In this document: positions 25,792 to 33,551 of the stretch, in pieces
How positions within the stretch are numbered: position 1 is the stretch's first letter
Layout of the letters: each line of letters opens with the position of its first letter
Assembly (NCBI GenBank): GCA_040766585.1
Contig: JAXGQE010000009.1
Coordinates: 1-64,000, forward strand
Source: JAXGQE01 sp040766585
Lineage (GTDB): Bacteria > Bacillota > SLNR01
Direction: 5' to 3'
Length of the DNA: 64,000 nt
Notes under the pieces: model-generated
The model's input: the letters and a program-made list of their open reading frames with translations, nothing else
Databases searched by the model: none
What the model was told of the DNA's origin: nothing
Program-made: the position numbers and the translations under genes

Positions 25792-26077
25792 GTGAATCCC
25801 TCCATTCCTGGCTACATGTGCAGAAATCATCCATCCACTTTCGTCCCATTCCTAAGTTCTCTTTTCGCCCTGAGCACCCAATCTCCTTTATCGTTCTCAG
25901 CCATTGAATAACCCGTAAAGTGCTGAAACCATTCCCCACCTATTCTTTGCAGAAAGAATAAACCAGCCAATTGAGCCAAATACACTCATGATCTGCCGTT
26001 CAATTGAAACTGGCGGATCTATTGCATCCCTGCTCCGATTAGACAGCTGGCGTACCCGCCCAATCTTAATACTGTAT
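25792..26077. other. Intergenic stretch between divergent genes
   Basis: About 290 bases between the peroxiredoxin-like gene and the promoter of the membrane-protein gene. The reading frame that crosses it on the minus strand is a shadow of the selenoprotein gene in another frame. I see no RNA gene or repeat. It must hold the promoter of the selenoprotein gene, but no clear -35/-10 pair stands out. Confidence 0.4.
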
Positions 26078-26106
26078 TTTCACTGTTAAATAGGCTGTGC
26101 TACAAT
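26078..26106 (+). promoter_or_regulatory. Promoter of the small membrane protein gene
   Basis: TTTCAC at 26078-26083 and TACAAT at 26101-26106 are 17 bases apart, and the -10 is extended by TGC. The start codon of the membrane protein follows about 45 bases later. Confidence 0.5.
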
Positions 26107-26151
26107 GAAGGTGAAAGAACCGTATTCCAAAGAATCCAGGAGGGGACCGCC

Positions 26152-26583
26152 ATGAAACAGACAACACCTCTATCTCGCGGACTGGCTTGGATCGGTGCGG
26201 TGCTGGTCTGGACGCCCATCGTGTTTCCAGTGTTGCTGAGCTTGTCATTCTGGATCCAACATCGCATATTCCGTTTCGATTTTCTCATGCCGGCGGAACT
26301 GCTGATCCTTTTCTTTCCCGGCTCCCTTATGCTGTACGCGGCTGCCCGCCAAATCGGGCATTTAGCCAGCGCCATCGGGCGAACCGCCCTGTTTGCTCTA
26401 TTGGCTCTGGCAGCATCCCAAGGGACTGCCGTACTGACCGGGCTGGCCTCCGGAGCTCGGGAAGCCACCGGCTGGCCGCTAATTCTCACAGTAACCTTTC
26501 TCGTGATCTATACCGTCTTTGTGGTGCACCAGGGCGCGTTAGCCCTGACCATGCTACGATGGATGAAAACCAACAGCCGCTGA
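26152..26583 (+). CDS. Small integral membrane protein
   Basis: A 143-residue protein with four hydrophobic segments (starting near residues 10, 43, 78 and 105) and almost no hydrophilic domain. AGGAGGGG precedes the ATG. No family motif is recognised; it could be a small transporter-like or stress membrane protein. It stands alone between its own promoter and a strong terminator. Confidence 0.7.
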   Translation: MKQTTPLSRGLAWIGAVLVWTPIVFPVLLSLSFWIQHRIFRFDFLMPAELLILFFPGSLMLYAAARQIGHLASAIGRTALFALLALAASQGTAVLTGLASGAREATGWPLILTVTFLVIYTVFVVHQGALALTMLRWMKTNSR

Positions 26584-26603
26584 TGCCAGCGGCTGTTTTC
26601 TTT
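26572..26603 (+). terminator. Terminator after the small membrane protein gene
   Basis: AACAGCCGCTG, a four-base loop and CAGCGGCTGTT, followed by TTTTCTTT. The stem overlaps the last codons of the gene. The convergent YeiH-type gene ends five bases beyond, so the hairpin may also stop that transcript. Confidence 0.85.
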
Positions 26604-26607
26604 ACTC

Positions 26608-27621
26608 TCAATAAAAGAACGATATGATGGATATGCTGATGAGACTCACCGCCGTCCAGGTAATGCCGCCCAGTAAAATGGGGCAGATTCCTGTGCTGCG
26701 CATCTTGCTGAGGTTGGCATTCATGCCTACTGCAGCCAGCGCCATCAGAATAAGAAACCGGCTGAGCTGAACCAGGGCACTGGATACAGCCGAGGGGAAC
26801 CATCCCAATGTATTGATCACCGACATCCCCAAAAACAGCAGGATGAACCAGGGAAATGTCTTGGCAATACGGCTGAAGTCCACCCGTTTTTGCCCCTCTT
26901 TGGTGCTGAGACCGGCCGCCGACAAGACCGAGAAGATCAGGGCCACGGGAATCAGCGCCGTGGTTCGGGCCAGTTTCACAATGGTGGCATTGACCCCCGC
27001 ATCGAAGCTGTAGGAATACCCGGCCGCCACCACCGACGATGTATCGTTGATGGCCGTCCCAGCCCACAATCCGAAAGTATAGTCAGTCATCTGCAGTCCG
27101 TGGGCCACCAGGGGAAACAGGACCACGGCCGCCACATTGAACAAGAAGATGGTGGTAATGGCAAATGTAATGTCATCATCTTCTGCCCCGATGATGGGGG
27201 CCAGCGCCGCAATGGCCGTCCCTCCGCAAATAGCTGTTCCCGTCCCGATCAGGGCCACGGTCTTGGGCGGAAGCTTCAGGAATCTCCCTACCGTATACGC
27301 CGTGATATATGAACCGGCAATTACCAGAAGGATTAACAGCAGAGCATCTTTTCCGGTAGCCCCGATCTGCGCCAGATTGATGCCGGCACCCAGAAGCACA
27401 ATGGCTGCCTGCAGCAGCTTTCTCGAACAAAAGTGAATTCCCGGCATGCAGACCTGCTGCAGTCGAATGCGACCGCTGAACAACAGCCCGATAGCGATGG
27501 CCAGCACCGGACCGCCCACCACCGGGACCATTCGCCCCAGCCACATGGCCGCCAGAGCCGCCCCGATCACCACCAGGATTCCAGGAAGATTGTCTTTGTT
27601 TAGAATGACTTCCACCCCCAC
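26608..27621 (-). CDS. YeiH/UPF0324-family membrane transporter
   Basis: A 337-residue membrane protein with about ten segments. Family landmarks are visible: ILLGAGINLAQIG, LIGTGTAICGGTAIAALAP near residue 130, WAGTAINDTSSVVAAGY near 185, and MALAAVGMNANLSKM near the C-terminus. This is the UPF0324 (YeiH) family, annotated as putative sulfate or sulfonate exporters; the substrate here is not known. The start is a GTG in a G-rich context at 27621, with a second GTG two codons later as an alternative. It lies convergent to the small membrane protein gene. Confidence 0.85.
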   Translation of the reverse strand: MGVEVILNKDNLPGILVVIGAALAAMWLGRMVPVVGGPVLAIAIGLLFSGRIRLQQVCMPGIHFCSRKLLQAAIVLLGAGINLAQIGATGKDALLLILLVIAGSYITAYTVGRFLKLPPKTVALIGTGTAICGGTAIAALAPIIGAEDDDITFAITTIFLFNVAAVVLFPLVAHGLQMTDYTFGLWAGTAINDTSSVVAAGYSYSFDAGVNATIVKLARTTALIPVALIFSVLSAAGLSTKEGQKRVDFSRIAKTFPWFILLFLGMSVINTLGWFPSAVSSALVQLSRFLILMALAAVGMNANLSKMRSTGICPILLGGITWTAVSLISISIISFFY

Positions 27622-27744
27622 CGATTCGCACCGAATCTACTTGACTCGGTGCCTATGCTTCTCAAAAAACGCTATCCTCGCCCTTTAAAAACACCGCCGG
27701 GCATATTCGTTCCTTTTCATAGATACCCCGATAGGCCGGGTCCT

Positions 27745-28239
27745 TTACTCATCCTCCGGGCGCCGCCGCTCCATCAGCACGGTGTTTTTCCAGGTTCCGT
27801 TCTGATCTTTGCTGATGCGTTCCCGGTAGCCCACCAGGCGAAACCCGCACTTTTCGTGCAGGCGTGTGCTGGCCGTGTTGTCCTGAAAAATGCCGGCCTG
27901 CAGCGTCCAGATCCCCTGGCTCTCCGCACAGTTTACCAGAGCCTGCAAAAGCCGGGTCCCCAGCCCCTGACCCCGGGTCTTCTCTGCCATGTAGATACTG
28001 ACTTCAGCCACCCCGGAATAGGCGCTGCGTTTGGACACCGGAGACAAAGTCGCCCATCCCACCACTTCGCCGGCATCTTCAATCACCAGCCGGCAGTGGG
28101 CCAGATGAGCCGAATCCCACACATCGTAGGGTGGACACACTGTTTCAAAGGTAGCCAGATTGGTCCGAATTCCTTCCAGATAGATCCGGCTGACGGCTTC
28201 CCAGTCGGACGCATCCATGGGTCGAATACGGATACTCAC
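27745..28239 (-). CDS. GNAT N-acetyltransferase, phosphinothricin-acetyltransferase-like
   Basis: A 164-residue GNAT protein starting at a GTG behind GGGGAGGTG. It begins with the RPMDASDWEAVSRIYLEG motif, has the acetyl-CoA loop RGQGLGTRLLQAL, then FQDNTASTRLHEKCGFRLVG and a WKNTVLMERR end. These are marks of the PAT/Bar-like subfamily that acetylates phosphinothricin, methionine sulfoximine or related amino acid analogues. A near-consensus promoter lies 40 bases upstream. It is downstream of the heliorhodopsin gene but separated by a terminator. Confidence 0.85.
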   Translation of the reverse strand: MSIRIRPMDASDWEAVSRIYLEGIRTNLATFETVCPPYDVWDSAHLAHCRLVIEDAGEVVGWATLSPVSKRSAYSGVAEVSIYMAEKTRGQGLGTRLLQALVNCAESQGIWTLQAGIFQDNTASTRLHEKCGFRLVGYRERISKDQNGTWKNTVLMERRRPEDE

Positions 28240-28276
28240 AACAAAGCACCTCCCCGGAAATGTATATAACACGGCT

Positions 28277-28305
28277 ATTATACCTCTCAGCCGGCGCGAA
28301 AACAA
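28277..28305 (-). promoter_or_regulatory. Promoter of the GNAT gene
   Basis: On the minus strand TTGTTT (28305-28300) and TATAAT (28282-28277) are separated by 17 bases. The GTG start codon lies about 38 bases further on. Confidence 0.75.
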
Positions 28306-28312
28306 TACGTGA

Positions 28313-28344
28313 AAAGAACGCGGTGCATCCACACAGCGTTCTTT
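28313..28344 (-). terminator. Terminator of the heliorhodopsin gene
   Basis: AAAGAACGC and GCGTTCTTT pair around a 14-base loop, with TTCTTTTC following on the minus strand. It lies 27 bases after the heliorhodopsin stop codon and just ahead of the GNAT promoter, which makes the heliorhodopsin gene a single-gene transcript. Confidence 0.65.
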
Positions 28345-28370
28345 GATTCCACATTCTCATTCTCCAGATT

Positions 28371-29159
28371 TTACGGCTGCATGGCGCCAAACAGCACCAG
28401 CCAGGCCAGAATGGACTTGGCCACCAGACTCAATGTAATGTAGACCCGCTCACCATACAGATAGTCTTTCCACTTTCCAACCCGCTTGTACTGCAGGATC
28501 ATGTTAATGGGGAATGTGTTAAACGCCACAAAATAGGTGCCGACAATGGCCCAGACAAACCAAGGCACCTGGTCAAAGTTGCCGGTACCGAACATGTAGA
28601 TCAGAATGGCAATCCAGGGAGCTGTTCCCGCCATGCCGCCCCAGATAAAGGGACCCCAGTTTACATTGGTTTTTTCACGGCCGGAGTTCAGCTGCTCCAT
28701 CACCAGACCGAACAGGTTCATGCAGGCGTTCACAATGAAAATCAGCATCAGGGAGGCAATATCGTAGATCCCGAACAATGTGGCTATCAGTCCGATCATT
28801 ACCGAAGAACTCAGGGCATATTCAAACCAGCGAAATGGATTGATGCCCTGCTTCAGCCCTTCATTGTATTTGGCATTGAGGCCGTCGGGAATGGCGATCA
28901 GGGCATGGGCTCCGGCAGAAAGAAACAGGAAACTGGCCACCAGGATCCCGAACGGCAGTTCAAACAATGTCCGGGAAGCCACTTCCAAAGACATGGTGGC
29001 CGGGTTGAAGGTCAGATAGAACTGGAGGATCTCCGGCTTGAATTCCGATATGGTTTGAATAACAGAACTGGAAAAATACAACATGGCGATGCCCTGAACC
29101 AGGTGCAGTCCACCCATAAAAAGATTGAATCGGCGCAATCTCTGAAAAACCGGTTCCAT
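28371..29159 (-). CDS. Heliorhodopsin
   Basis: A 262-residue seven-helix protein with the full heliorhodopsin signature: RRFNLFMGGLHLVQGIAML in helix A, INPFRWFEYALSSSVMIGL in helix C with the presumed Schiff-base counterion Glu113, NACMNLFGLVMEQ in helix D, FNTFPINMILQYKRVGKWKD between E and F, and LSLVAKSILAW in helix G with the retinal lysine Lys248. The conserved His19 and His85 are present. Heliorhodopsins bind retinal and lie with inverted topology, N-terminus inside. They are not ion pumps, and suggested roles are light sensing or regulation of partner enzymes. No retinal-synthesis gene is in the window. The ATG at 29159 follows AAGGGGAAC. The identification is firm; the role in an apparent anaerobe is open. 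Confidence 0.95.
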   Translation of the reverse strand: MEPVFQRLRRFNLFMGGLHLVQGIAMLYFSSSVIQTISEFKPEILQFYLTFNPATMSLEVASRTLFELPFGILVASFLFLSAGAHALIAIPDGLNAKYNEGLKQGINPFRWFEYALSSSVMIGLIATLFGIYDIASLMLIFIVNACMNLFGLVMEQLNSGREKTNVNWGPFIWGGMAGTAPWIAILIYMFGTGNFDQVPWFVWAIVGTYFVAFNTFPINMILQYKRVGKWKDYLYGERVYITLSLVAKSILAWLVLFGAMQP

Positions 29160-29313
29160 ACTTGTTCCCCTTTTTATAATACGTCCTTAATTGCAATTGT
29201 TACAATATGCGAGTAAAAAATTTTTCTTCCGGTACACATACACACATTTCGGAATTGTCTTGATTCTACCATGAATGATCCCTGCCGTAAAGGCCAATCA
29301 CCCATTTCCTGCC

Positions 29314-29342
29314 AAAAAAGAGGAACCCCGTGGGGTTCCTCT
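29314..29342 (-). terminator. Terminator of the 2-oxoacid oxidoreductase operon
   Basis: AGAGGAACCCC and GGGGTTCCTCT form an 11-pair stem with a two-base centre, followed on the minus strand by TTTTTT. It lies 43 bases after the beta-subunit stop codon and ends the operon before the heliorhodopsin gene. Confidence 0.9.
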
Positions 29343-29384
29343 CCATTGAATCGTTTTGTATCGATGAAACTATCTCGTCAATCC

Positions 29385-30134
29385 TTATTTCTTAACCACT
29401 TCTCCATCAACCACGAATTCTCCCAGCGGGAAGTACGGAATCATTTCGTTCTTAACCCGAGCCAGGGCTTCGATGGGTGAAATCCCCCAGTTGGTGGGGC
29501 AGGTGGACAGGAGTTCTACAAAGTTGTAGCCTTTGCCGTCAACCTGTGCCTGAATGGCTTTTTTCAGGTATTCTTTGGCCTTTTTCACATTGGCCGGAGT
29601 ATCCAGCGAACCGCGGGCCACATAGTTGGCCCCGGGTACAGCCGCCAGAATTTCGGCTTCTCTCATGGCGTAGCCATCCCGTTCCGCCACACGACCGTCC
29701 TGTGTGGTGGTGGTTTTCTGACCGATCATGGTTGTGGGAGCCTTCTGGCCGCCCGTCATACCGTATACGCCGTTGTTGATCATGATAGTGGTGATTTTTT
29801 CGCCGCGGCCGGCAGCATGAATGGTTTCAGCCGCGCCGATGGATGCGCAGTCGCCGTCACCCTGGTAGGTGAGGACAATTTCATCCGGACGGCAGGCTTT
29901 CACGCCGGTAGCTGTGGCCGGTGCACGACCGTGGGCCGCACCGATCATATCCATCTTTATGTAGGCTCCGAAATAGGAGCAGCCGATCCCGCAGACACCG
30001 ATCACCTTTTCCTGGATGCCCAGTTCGTCGATAATTTCGGCGAGCAGTTTATGGGCAATACCATGGGTGCAACCGGGACAGTACGAAAACTTTCGATCAT
30101 ACAGCAGACCTGGTTTCTCATAAATTTTTTCCAT
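29385..30134 (-). CDS. 2-oxoacid:ferredoxin oxidoreductase, beta subunit
   Basis: A 249-residue thiamine diphosphate-binding subunit. It starts at the ATG at 30134 behind AAGGAGGTG. Landmarks are FSYCPGCTHGIAHKLL near residue 14, CGIGCSYFG, HGRAPATATGVK near 70, the TPP motif YQGDGDCASIGAAETIHA near 88, and NNGVYGMTGGQKAPTT. With the alpha subunit and a two-cluster ferredoxin upstream it forms an enzyme of the VOR/KOR group, which oxidises branched-chain 2-oxoacids or 2-oxoglutarate to acyl-CoA with reduction of ferredoxin. Fits amino acid fermentation. It is the last gene of the operon; no gamma-subunit gene is adjacent. Confidence 0.92.
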   Translation of the reverse strand: MEKIYEKPGLLYDRKFSYCPGCTHGIAHKLLAEIIDELGIQEKVIGVCGIGCSYFGAYIKMDMIGAAHGRAPATATGVKACRPDEIVLTYQGDGDCASIGAAETIHAAGRGEKITTIMINNGVYGMTGGQKAPTTMIGQKTTTTQDGRVAERDGYAMREAEILAAVPGANYVARGSLDTPANVKKAKEYLKKAIQAQVDGKGYNFVELLSTCPTNWGISPIEALARVKNEMIPYFPLGEFVVDGEVVKK

Positions 30135-30147
30135 TCGTCGCACCTCC

Positions 30148-31194
30148 TTACATTTGTCTTTCGAGCATTTCAACGACCTGATCTACTGTCGGCATGTTGC
30201 TGCCGTAGGTCGGTTCAAATACTACGTCAAATTTGCCTTTCAGGGTCAGTTCTACATCTTCCAGCATCTGGCCGTTGTTGGCTTCGACTACGATGACCTT
30301 TTTGCAGGTATCCGGAATCTTGGCAAACGCTTTTTTCGGGAACGGCCAGGCAATCAGCGGACGAATGAAACCGATTTTCTTGCCAGATGATTCAGCCACT
30401 TTTTTTACAGCTACTTCAGCAATCCGGCCAACGGTCCCAAACCCGGTAACCACATATTCACAGTCTTCCAGATTGGTTTCTTTCCATCTCTGCAGTTCTG
30501 CTTCAATACCCGGATATTTTACTTTGTTCAGCCGTTCAAAAATCGCTGCATTGGTTCCGGAGTTGACATGGTTGGCATGGTCGCGGCCGTGCATTCCGGT
30601 CAGCGCCCAGTCCGGTGTCGGGAGACTTTCCGGATCAATGGGATCTCTCAGTTCAACGGGTTCCATAACCTGACCAATCAGACCATCTGCATAAATGTAG
30701 GAGATGATGCTGTGTTTTTCAGCCAGATCAAAGGCATCAAACATCATGTCAAATGCTTCCTGCACCGTACCTGGGCAGAAAACGATGCTGCGGTATCCGC
30801 CGTGGCCGGCGCCGCGGGTTGCCTGCCGGTAGGAACTCTGGGTGGGAGTCAAGTCGCCAATACCGGGGCCCATTCGGGACATATCCACGATGACGCACGG
30901 TACCTCAGCAGCGGCAATGTAGGACATGCCTTCTGCTTTCAGACTGATTCCGCATGACGATGAGGAAGTCATGCAACGCTTACCGGTGCCTGCTCCTCCA
31001 AACAGCATGTTGATGGCTGCTACTTCGCTTTCAGCCTGGACAAACTTGCCGCCGTAATTGGGCAGTTCCCGGGATAAATATTCCGGAATTTCATTCTGTG
31101 GGGTGATGGGATAACCGAAGAAATATCGGCAGCCAGCACGAATCGCGGCTTCAGCTACTGCTTCGTTACCTTTCATCAGTACTCTTTTTGCCAT
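30148..31194 (-). CDS. 2-oxoacid:ferredoxin oxidoreductase, alpha subunit (VorB-like)
   Basis: A 348-residue subunit with RVLMKGNEAVAEAAIRAGC at the start, FGYPITPQNEIPEYLS near residue 26, VQAESEVAAINMLFGGAGTG near 53, and TSSSSCGISLKAEGMSY, followed by the swivel-like C-terminal domain (ECEYVVTGFGTVGRI-like segment). The alpha chain binds pyrophosphate and forms the active site with the beta chain. The N-terminus resembles subunits annotated as 3-methyl-2-oxobutanoate dehydrogenase VorB, so a branched-chain 2-oxoacid is the likely substrate, but 2-oxoglutarate is possible. It starts behind GGAGAG and is followed at 13 bases by the beta gene. Confidence 0.9.
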   Translation of the reverse strand: MAKRVLMKGNEAVAEAAIRAGCRYFFGYPITPQNEIPEYLSRELPNYGGKFVQAESEVAAINMLFGGAGTGKRCMTSSSSCGISLKAEGMSYIAAAEVPCVIVDMSRMGPGIGDLTPTQSSYRQATRGAGHGGYRSIVFCPGTVQEAFDMMFDAFDLAEKHSIISYIYADGLIGQVMEPVELRDPIDPESLPTPDWALTGMHGRDHANHVNSGTNAAIFERLNKVKYPGIEAELQRWKETNLEDCEYVVTGFGTVGRIAEVAVKKVAESSGKKIGFIRPLIAWPFPKKAFAKIPDTCKKVIVVEANNGQMLEDVELTLKGKFDVVFEPTYGSNMPTVDQVVEMLERQM

Positions 31195-31245
31195 ACTTTT
31201 CTCTCCTTTCTGTGGAACCGCCTTTTGCAGACGGTTTATACCTTC

Positions 31246-31449
31246 TTACTTAAATACTTCAATGGCAGCGTCCGGACACATTAGTGCACAAAAAGCGCAG
31301 CCGATGCAGGCGGACTCATCCTTGCAGCCTGCCGGATGATAGCCAGCTTCATTAATAAAATCCTGCAGCACCATGATCTTTTTGGGGCACACCGATACAC
31401 ACACTTCACAACCTTTGCATCTTTCCTGATTGACAACTGGTTTTGGCAT
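31246..31449 (-). CDS. Two-[4Fe-4S] ferredoxin subunit of 2-oxoacid oxidoreductase
   Basis: A 67-residue ferredoxin with two cysteine clusters, CKGCEVCVSVCPKK and CIGCAFCALMCPD, each able to hold one [4Fe-4S] centre. It is the delta-type electron-transfer subunit of the downstream alpha and beta subunits and the first gene of the operon. GGAGGG precedes the ATG. A long structured leader lies upstream. Confidence 0.93.
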   Translation of the reverse strand: MPKPVVNQERCKGCEVCVSVCPKKIMVLQDFINEAGYHPAGCKDESACIGCAFCALMCPDAAIEVFK

Positions 31450-31496
31450 TCAGTACCCTCCTCTCAAGTCTACCTGCCTTTCATTACGTTCAAAAT

Positions 31497-31614
31497 ACCC
31501 GCTTCTTTCACGATCAGCCCATGTGAAGTCATCCTACCCGGTAAGTCCGACGGGCTGTCTGTAGAATCTCTGCCCGCAGACTCCGGCTCCGACTCCAGTC
31601 AAAGGAGCGGGTTC
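31497..31614 (-). ncRNA. Structured 5' leader of the 2-oxoacid oxidoreductase operon
   Basis: The roughly 200 bases ahead of the ferredoxin gene are GC-rich and self-complementary. A closing helix pairs ACCCGCT-C-CTTT (about 31614-31602) with AAAG-A-AGCGGGT (about 31508-31497). Inside it TGGAGTC pairs with GACTTCA, and an inner AGTC..CGGGC arm pairs with GCCCG..GACT. A TACAAT box at 31660-31665 (minus strand) would start the transcript just upstream. I do not recognise a T-box, cobalamin, SAM, glycine or other known riboswitch core. It may be an undescribed cis-regulatory RNA or simply a stable leader. Confidence 0.4.
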
Positions 31615-31865
31615 CGGTCCACCTACATATATTCGACTGCCTTGGCCTGACTCCTTTATATTGTAGCAGATTTTTATGAAAGAAACCAGTATGATCTACC
31701 CTGTAAATTCTGCAGATTCAGTGAAAATCCTTCCTGATCTGCAATGATTCCTGCATTTTTTCAGCGTGGGACCGATTCTAATTCCTCAGCTCGGCAGTTT
31801 TGCCGGGACCGTCGTTTCCCGTCCAACGCCATTATGCAAGGCAAATTGCACTCCCTCCGGCGCTT
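31615..31865. other. Intergenic stretch upstream of the 2-oxoacid oxidoreductase operon
   Basis: Contains the probable -10 box TACAAT (31660-31665, minus strand) for the operon. The -35 region is weak. No gene or repeat is visible in the remaining 200 bases up to the acetyltransferase stop codon. Confidence 0.4.
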
Positions 31866-32375
31866 CTAGAGCACCCGATCCCAGCGTTCTTCCACCAGGG
31901 GTGGACCCCATTCGCGGTTCTCTTTTTCTTCGGTAATGGCAAATCCTTGTTCCTTGTAGAGGGCACGGGCTGCATACAGCGTGCTGAAAGTCCACAGGAA
32001 AATCCGCCGATAGTTTTTCTCTCGGCAGAAATCCACCGTGTAGGCAAACATTTTCCGCCCCATCCCTTTTCCTCGCAGAGATTCATCCAGGTAAAAGAAC
32101 CGGAACTGGGCTGTCTCGTCATCAATGTGGGTAATGGCCGCAGCCCCCTGGACTTTTCCGGCCAGTTCGGCCACAATCATGCAGTCCCGGGCCGGATCAA
32201 AGCGCTCCGCAAACTCTTCCACGGCATGGACCAGGTAGTTCTGCCACACATCCGTGGTCAGATCGTACTCCCGGGCATACAGTTCCAGTTGTCCGTCAAT
32301 AATGGCGCGGGTATCATCCGGTACAAAGTCCCGGATGAGTAGATCGTCCGCGATCGTTTCGATAATCGGAGCCAC
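31866..32375 (-). CDS. GNAT-family acetyltransferase
   Basis: About 169 residues, started at the GTG at 32375 eight bases after GAGG. The acetyl-CoA binding loop is LDESLRGKGMGRKMFAYTVD near residue 95, followed by FLWTFSTLYAARALYKEQGF, the usual beta5-alpha4 block. The substrate is not predictable. It overlaps no neighbour and sits between the oxidoreductase operon and the Fpg-like gene on the same strand. Confidence 0.82.
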   Translation of the reverse strand: MAPIIETIADDLLIRDFVPDDTRAIIDGQLELYAREYDLTTDVWQNYLVHAVEEFAERFDPARDCMIVAELAGKVQGAAAITHIDDETAQFRFFYLDESLRGKGMGRKMFAYTVDFCREKNYRRIFLWTFSTLYAARALYKEQGFAITEEKENREWGPPLVEERWDRVL

Positions 32376-32444
32376 AGTACTCACCTCGTTTCATAGTGTT
32401 TCGTCCAATCGGTCTTAGTCCGATCATGATCCGGGATACTCCCT

Positions 32445-33281
32445 TTATCCGGCCTGCAGCGGCTGGCATACCGGGCAAAAATAGACGCTGCCGCCCATAT
32501 ACGCTGCTTTTTCAATCCTTGCTCCGCAGACCGGGCAGGGTGTGCCCACGGTCTTTCGGCTCATGCGGGTGACATAGCGCCCCGGTTGGCCGTACAAATC
32601 CGTTTCTGTATCCCGTCCGTCTCCACGAACCATATCGGACAGTGTATCCACCACAGCATGATACAGATCCTCCATCCGGGTCTCGTTCAGAGCGGCCACT
32701 TTCTGTTTGGGATGGATCCGGGCCGCAAACAGAATGTCCTGCAGGACTCCGTTTCCCAGACCCGGGATCCGCTGTTCGGTGGCCAAAAACGCTTTGGCAC
32801 TGAGGGATTTGGATTCATGCTGCTTTTTTATACAGAGAAAATAGTCCGGGGTAAATCCTTGTTCCAAAGGGGACGTGGCTGTCACTGCCTTCTCATAGTA
32901 TTCGTTGTGAAACGACCCTGGAGTAAAACACCAGATCCCGCCGTACATCTGCACGGCAGCTGTCAAGGCACTGCCGTCTTCCAGCTTCACAAGAAGTTTA
33001 TGTTTGGCAGGAATGGATTCTGAAGGGTCATGATAGTGCAGAGTCACCCCATCGGCAAAGAGCAGCCGGATATCCTGAAGATCCACTTCCACCATGCCGC
33101 CCCGGGGAACAGCCCCCTGGATACTCTTTCCGGTCAGCATACGGCTGTATTGATCCGGATCCCCCGCATACCAGGCCATTTTGTGGGGAGACGCGTTGGC
33201 TGCAGCGAACTGAATCTTTTTGCCCCTGCAGGATTCCTGAATCTGGCGGGACAAAACCGCGGCCTCGGGAATTTCAATCAT
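32445..33281 (-). CDS. Fpg/Nei-family DNA glycosylase-like protein lacking Pro2
   Basis: A 278-residue protein of the formamidopyrimidine-DNA glycosylase family: helix-two-turn-helix segment EQRIPGLGNGVLQDILFAA near residue 158, and a C-terminal zinc finger CPVCGARIEKAAY and FCPVCQ. The start at 33281 is firm (GGAGGGG, seven bases). The mature N-terminus would read IEIPEAAVLS where canonical enzymes read PELPEVE. The catalytic proline that forms the Schiff base with damaged DNA is therefore replaced by isoleucine, while the adjacent Glu is kept. Such MIELPEA-type paralogues occur in Clostridia; they may bind or process DNA differently. Loss of classical glycosylase/lyase activity is expected but not shown. 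Confidence 0.85.
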   Translation of the reverse strand: MIEIPEAAVLSRQIQESCRGKKIQFAAANASPHKMAWYAGDPDQYSRMLTGKSIQGAVPRGGMVEVDLQDIRLLFADGVTLHYHDPSESIPAKHKLLVKLEDGSALTAAVQMYGGIWCFTPGSFHNEYYEKAVTATSPLEQGFTPDYFLCIKKQHESKSLSAKAFLATEQRIPGLGNGVLQDILFAARIHPKQKVAALNETRMEDLYHAVVDTLSDMVRGDGRDTETDLYGQPGRYVTRMSRKTVGTPCPVCGARIEKAAYMGGSVYFCPVCQPLQAG

Positions 33282-33317
33282 TTTGGCCCCTCCTTCCGAG
33301 TTCAAGTGAACAACCCA

Positions 33318-33551
33318 TCAACCCGTTCTTTTCGGCGGCGCCGGGAGTGCCGGCAGCCAGATCTTTTCACTGGATGCATCCTGGCCGGACAGGATTTCGA
33401 CAGCCAAATATCCCGAAGCCCTTGACCCGTGCAGCATGATCCGGTGTTCAGTCCGGTGAAAACCTTCTTCTTTTTCATCCGGACGATTCATGATCTGGAT
33501 CGCAGTCACTCTCGGAATCCCGGGGCACGGCTCAACCTCTCTGCGGCTCAT
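33318..33551 (-). CDS. 77-residue hypothetical protein
   Basis: The ATG overlaps the stop of the upstream methyltransferase gene in an ATGA junction, which supports it as a real, coupled gene. The product is basic, with HRIMLHGSRASGYLAVEILS in its middle and no cysteine pair or membrane segment. No family recognised. The Fpg-like gene starts 36 bases downstream of its stop. Confidence 0.55.
   Translation of the reverse strand: MSRREVEPCPGIPRVTAIQIMNRPDEKEEGFHRTEHRIMLHGSRASGYLAVEILSGQDASSEKIWLPALPAPPKRTG

Noticed and set aside
31497..31614. T-box, cobalamin, SAM or 6S RNA identity for the structured leader
   Set aside because: None of the conserved core sequences of these RNAs could be found on either strand; kept only as an unassigned structured leader.
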